Shown piece after piece: positions 60,196 through 64,000 of a stretch of DNA of 64,000 nt. The DNA is taken from positions 1-64,000 of the forward strand of contig JAAERX010000094.1 in NCBI GenBank assembly GCA_024229935.1. The letters run 5' to 3'. The translations under genes were made by a program, and so were the position numbers. This stretch comes from Gammaproteobacteria bacterium (GTDB lineage: Bacteria > Pseudomonadota > Gammaproteobacteria > Steroidobacterales > GCA-2729495). The number at the start of each line of letters is the position of its first letter. Position 1 is the first letter of the stretch. The notes below the pieces were generated by a model. That model searched no databases and was not told where the DNA came from. It saw only the letters and a program-made list of their open reading frames with translations.

Positions 60196-60981
60196 TTATT
60201 TGACATCCTTCCAGACATCTACTTTGAGCAAATAAGCAAATATCAAAAATACAAACAGGAAGAGAATTACCCAGATGCCAAGACGCTGGCGCTCAAGTTG
60301 CTCAGGTGTACCTGCCCAGTCAAGGAAGTTCACCAGGTCACGTACGAACTGATCAAATGCTTCAGGCGACATTGCTCCTGGCTCAACCAGCTCAAATGCC
60401 TCAAAATAAGACGCCTCAGCAAAATGCTCTGTTACCACCCCATCCTTCTCTGTCGTATGAAAGACCGCCTCCTGCTGCCCCTGCAACGCCCACAATACAT
60501 TCGGCATGCTAGCGCCAGGCAACAGTAGATTATTTGTACCTGTAGCTGTCCGATCATCCAGATAAAATGACTTAAGGAATGAATACACCCAATCAGTGCC
60601 TCGACTACGCGCAATAAGCGTCAGATCTGGCGGTGTCTGGCCAAACCAGCGTTCAGCATCAGCAGGTGCCATCGAAATTTCCATCAGCTCATCAGATGTC
60701 TTAGCACCAAACATCAGGTTCTCTTGCACCTGATCATCTGAGAGCTGCAAATCATCTCGTAACTTGCTAAACCGGATGTACTTAGCTGAATGACAACCCA
60801 TACAGTAGTTAACAAAATTACGTGCACCACGTTGTAATGATGCTACATCAGCAACATCGTTGCCTGCATGCTGTAAAAGTGCGCCTCCACCAGATGCAGA
60901 TGCATACAAGGGTGCAATCAAGATAATTGCAAAAGCAACAATTTTTAGAGCAACGGGCTTTATAAATTTATTATTCATCAT
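60196..60981 (-). CDS. petC: Ubiquinol-cytochrome c reductase, cytochrome c1
   Basis: Heme c subunit of the bc1 complex in the cytoplasmic membrane. 261 residues: signal/membrane segment at about 10-30, heme motif CMGCH (Cys60, Cys63, His64), a periplasmic domain, and the C-terminal anchor (IWVILFLFVFLIFAYLL, about 237-255). Short cytochrome c1 of the Gamma/Betaproteobacterial type. Starts 5 bases after petB. Confidence 0.97.
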   Translation of the reverse strand: MMNNKFIKPVALKIVAFAIILIAPLYASASGGGALLQHAGNDVADVASLQRGARNFVNYCMGCHSAKYIRFSKLRDDLQLSDDQVQENLMFGAKTSDELMEISMAPADAERWFGQTPPDLTLIARSRGTDWVYSFLKSFYLDDRTATGTNNLLLPGASMPNVLWALQGQQEAVFHTTEKDGVVTEHFAEASYFEAFELVEPGAMSPEAFDQFVRDLVNFLDWAGTPEQLERQRLGIWVILFLFVFLIFAYLLKVDVWKDVK

Positions 60982-60986
60982 TTACT

Positions 60987-62237
60987 TCACCCGTGATACG
61001 TCAATCGTTCCGGCACAGGCTTACCCTTCTCGCTGCCGGTATAGATATACAAATAAACAAAAAAGCCGAAATACAGGAAGGTAAATATTCTTGCCAGCGT
61101 GGTGTAAACACCCTCTGCCGGCAATGTACCTAACACTCCCAACACAAGGAAACTCAACGAAAATACTGCAAGAGCGCCTTTGTAGCCCCAACCACGGTAA
61201 CGTATGGACTTCACCTTACTGCGGTCAATCCAGGGAAGGAAAAACAGCACAATAATGGCGCCGCCCATCAGCACAACACCACCAAGCTTGTCAGGAATTG
61301 CACGCAAAATAGCGTAGAACGGCGTGAAGTACCAAACTGGCGCAATATGTTCAGGTGTCTTAAGTACATTGGCTGGCTCAAAGTTAGCGTGCTCAAGAAA
61401 ATAGCCGCCCATCTCTGGCGCAAAAAATATTACCGCCGAAAACAATATTAAAAAGATAATAATCGCAACCAGATCTTTCGCTGTATAAAAGGGATGGAAG
61501 GCTATGCCATCAAGTGGAATTCCATCGGGCCCTTTATTAGCTTTTATTTCAATACCATCTGGGTTATTTGAGCCAGTCTCATGCAAGGCAAGAATATGCA
61601 TTACAACCAGCATGACAAGTGCCAGTGGCACAGCAATTACATGCAGTGCAAAGAAGCGGTTCAAAGTAATATCAGAAATATTGTAATCACCACGTATCCA
61701 TTCAACCAGTGGGTCACCAACAACTGGGATAGCACCAAATAGGGAAATAATCACCTGAGCGCCCCAGTAAGACATCTGCCCCCATGGCAACAAGTAACCT
61801 AAGAACCCTTCCGCCATAAGTGCCACATAAATAAGCATACCTATGAGCCATAACAACTCACGCGGGTTTTTATATGAGCCATACAGCATGGCACGAAACA
61901 TATGCAGATAGACCACAATAAAGAATGCTGAAGCACCGGTGGAATGCATATAACGAATCAGCCAACCCCACTCAACATCACGCATGATGTATTCCACTGA
62001 AGCAAATGCATCAAGTGCGGCTGGCTTATAGTTCATTGTCAGGAAAATGCCGGTCCATAACTGGATAATCAGCACCACAAATGCCAGCACACCAAAAACA
62101 TACCAGAAGTTGAAATTCTTACCCGCATAGTACTCAGTCGCATGCTCACGCATCATTTTACTGAGCGGGAAACGGGCATCTATCCATGCAAGCAAACGAG
62201 TTCCCTGACTTTCACCAGTTACTTCTACACTACTCAC
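60987..62237 (-). CDS. petB: Ubiquinol-cytochrome c reductase, cytochrome b
   Basis: Eight-helix diheme subunit that oxidises ubiquinol. 416 residues with the heme-ligand helices (RYMHSTGASAFFIVVYLHMFR and FALHVIAVPLALVMLVVMH), the Qo-site PEWY-like motif here PVWYFTPFYAILRA, and GYLLPWGQMSYWGA. Full length and continuous (not split as in b6f). Overlaps petA by 4 bases (ATGA). Confidence 0.98.
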   Translation of the reverse strand: MSSVEVTGESQGTRLLAWIDARFPLSKMMREHATEYYAGKNFNFWYVFGVLAFVVLIIQLWTGIFLTMNYKPAALDAFASVEYIMRDVEWGWLIRYMHSTGASAFFIVVYLHMFRAMLYGSYKNPRELLWLIGMLIYVALMAEGFLGYLLPWGQMSYWGAQVIISLFGAIPVVGDPLVEWIRGDYNISDITLNRFFALHVIAVPLALVMLVVMHILALHETGSNNPDGIEIKANKGPDGIPLDGIAFHPFYTAKDLVAIIIFLILFSAVIFFAPEMGGYFLEHANFEPANVLKTPEHIAPVWYFTPFYAILRAIPDKLGGVVLMGGAIIVLFFLPWIDRSKVKSIRYRGWGYKGALAVFSLSFLVLGVLGTLPAEGVYTTLARIFTFLYFGFFVYLYIYTGSEKGKPVPERLTYHG

Positions 62238-62827
62238 GCTGCCACCTCTGTATCTTCACCGATGATCAGGACATTATCGCCAACATAACGGTATGGAGGC
62301 ACTAGTAAATTAAGGGGCGCAGGAACTCCGGAAAACACCCGTCCTGCGAGGTCAAATTTAGAACCGTGACAAGGACAGAAAAACCCACCCACCCAGTCAG
62401 GACCAAGATCGGCAGGTGCAACTTCAAACCTGTTCGTTGGTACACAACCAAGATGCGTACAGTTACTAATCAGCACCAGAAGCTCAGGCTTGATAGAACG
62501 GTACTCATTCTGTGCATAGGCCGGCTGTTGCTCCTGCTTGGAATCACGATCTTGCAAATCAGCCTGTTCATTTTCCAGCCTGTTCAGCATCTCAGGCGAA
62601 CGTTTCAGTATAGATACTGGTGTACCTCGCCAGATTACACGCATCATTGCGCCATCTTCTAACTTACTAATATCAACTTCTACTGGTGCACCCAATGCTC
62701 TTGCTCTAGCACTAGGCTGCCATGAAGAAATAAAAGGGACTGCAACTGCTACGGCACCTACGGCACCGGTAACACTGGTCGCTATATTAAGAAAGCGGCG
62801 TCGGCTCAGACCACTGTCTTCGCTCAT
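62234..62827 (-). CDS. petA: Rieske iron-sulfur subunit of cytochrome bc1
   Basis: 2Fe-2S subunit that accepts electrons from ubiquinol. 197 residues: Tat-type start SRRRFL (8-13), membrane segment at about 15-34, and cluster motifs CTHLGC (Cys123, His125, Cys128) and CPCHGS (Cys151, His154). First gene of petABC. The Tat signal with an anchored N-terminus is normal for the family. Confidence 0.98.
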   Translation of the reverse strand: MSEDSGLSRRRFLNIATSVTGAVGAVAVAVPFISSWQPSARARALGAPVEVDISKLEDGAMMRVIWRGTPVSILKRSPEMLNRLENEQADLQDRDSKQEQQPAYAQNEYRSIKPELLVLISNCTHLGCVPTNRFEVAPADLGPDWVGGFFCPCHGSKFDLAGRVFSGVPAPLNLLVPPYRYVGDNVLIIGEDTEVAA

Positions 62828-63105
62828 CCGGGTAACCCTCCAACAATAATCATTAATAAACTGCCTTCAGCAGAACGCACATATTCCATTAAGCTGAAAA
62901 GCCGTTAAAAACTGGATTTCAAACCACCGGGTAATCCAGTGGCATATTTACTGAGGTGGCGGATTATACACAGGCCAAATCAAAGTTGACTACTGTATTT
63001 AGGCTGTATGCGGGTTTCAGGCGTATAGGCAAGTGCTATTTGCGCCAATCTGATGGTTTTCTCTTAATCAGCACACTCAAACTTAAGGCTATTTTTGTGC
63101 ATAGC
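62828..63105 (-). other. petA leader, possible sigma-70 -10 element
   Basis: 278 bases between murA and petA. A perfect TATAAT occurs on the minus strand at 62963-62968, about 135 bases before petA, but no good -35 pairs with it. No gene or RNA fold was recognised. Confidence 0.4.

Positions 63106-64000
<895 letters not shown>

Overview
The window reads as an uninterrupted piece of a gammaproteobacterial chromosome of moderate, slightly AT-leaning composition. The gene orders point there: mutS facing pncC-thpR-recA; rluD-pgeF-clpB; sucCD beside pilSR and pilABCD-coaE-zapD; a complete mraZ-to-lpxC division/cell-wall cluster followed by secA; rsmI-lpoA-yraN-diaA; and sspBA next to petABC. The pil layout resembles that of Pseudomonas and Xanthomonas relatives. 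I cannot place it below class. No phage, transposon, CRISPR array, tRNA or rRNA gene was seen. Almost all of the window is core housekeeping.

Layout. 1-8.7 kb: recA (cut by the left edge), thpR, pncC and a GT4 glycosyltransferase, divergent from mutS; then an alpha/beta hydrolase, aspS and a DUF502 membrane protein. 8.8-16.4 kb: an FmdB-type zinc ribbon protein, clpB with a sigma-32-like promoter, pgeF, rluD, bamD and nadE. 16.4-18.5 kb: sucCD. 18.7-30.3 kb: type IV pilus block (pilS, pilR, two tandem major-pilin-like genes, pilB, pilC, pilD) with a sigma-54 promoter and PilR-like sites before the first pilin, then a polytopic glycosyltransferase, coaE and zapD. 30.3-36.4 kb: mutT, secA, an M23 peptidase, dciA and lpxC. 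36.7-54.4 kb: ftsZ, ftsA, ftsQ, ddl, murB, murC, murG, ftsW, murD, mraY, murF, murE, ftsI, ftsL, rsmH and mraZ, all on the minus strand with mostly 1-4 base stop/start overlaps. 54.4-58.9 kb: RNase P RNA, rsmI, lpoA, yraN, diaA. 59-64 kb: sspB, sspA, petC, petB, petA, and murA cut by the right edge.

Two things stand out. First, SecA carries an insertion of about 50 residues in its preprotein-binding (PPXD) region that matches the N-terminal domain of translation initiation factor IF3 without gaps. I know of no description of this. Second, a clear cyclic-di-GMP-I (GEMM-I) riboswitch lies in the leader of the membrane-anchored M23 peptidase gene between secA and lpxC, followed by a plausible intrinsic terminator. 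This links a cell-wall hydrolase to the second messenger that also governs pili and surface life.

The rest works as a growth and envelope module: peptidoglycan precursor synthesis (murA-G, mraY, ddl), septum assembly (ftsAILQWZ, zapD), LPS commitment (lpxC), export (secA), outer-membrane assembly (bamD), PBP activation (lpoA), and respiratory and TCA enzymes (petABC, sucCD).
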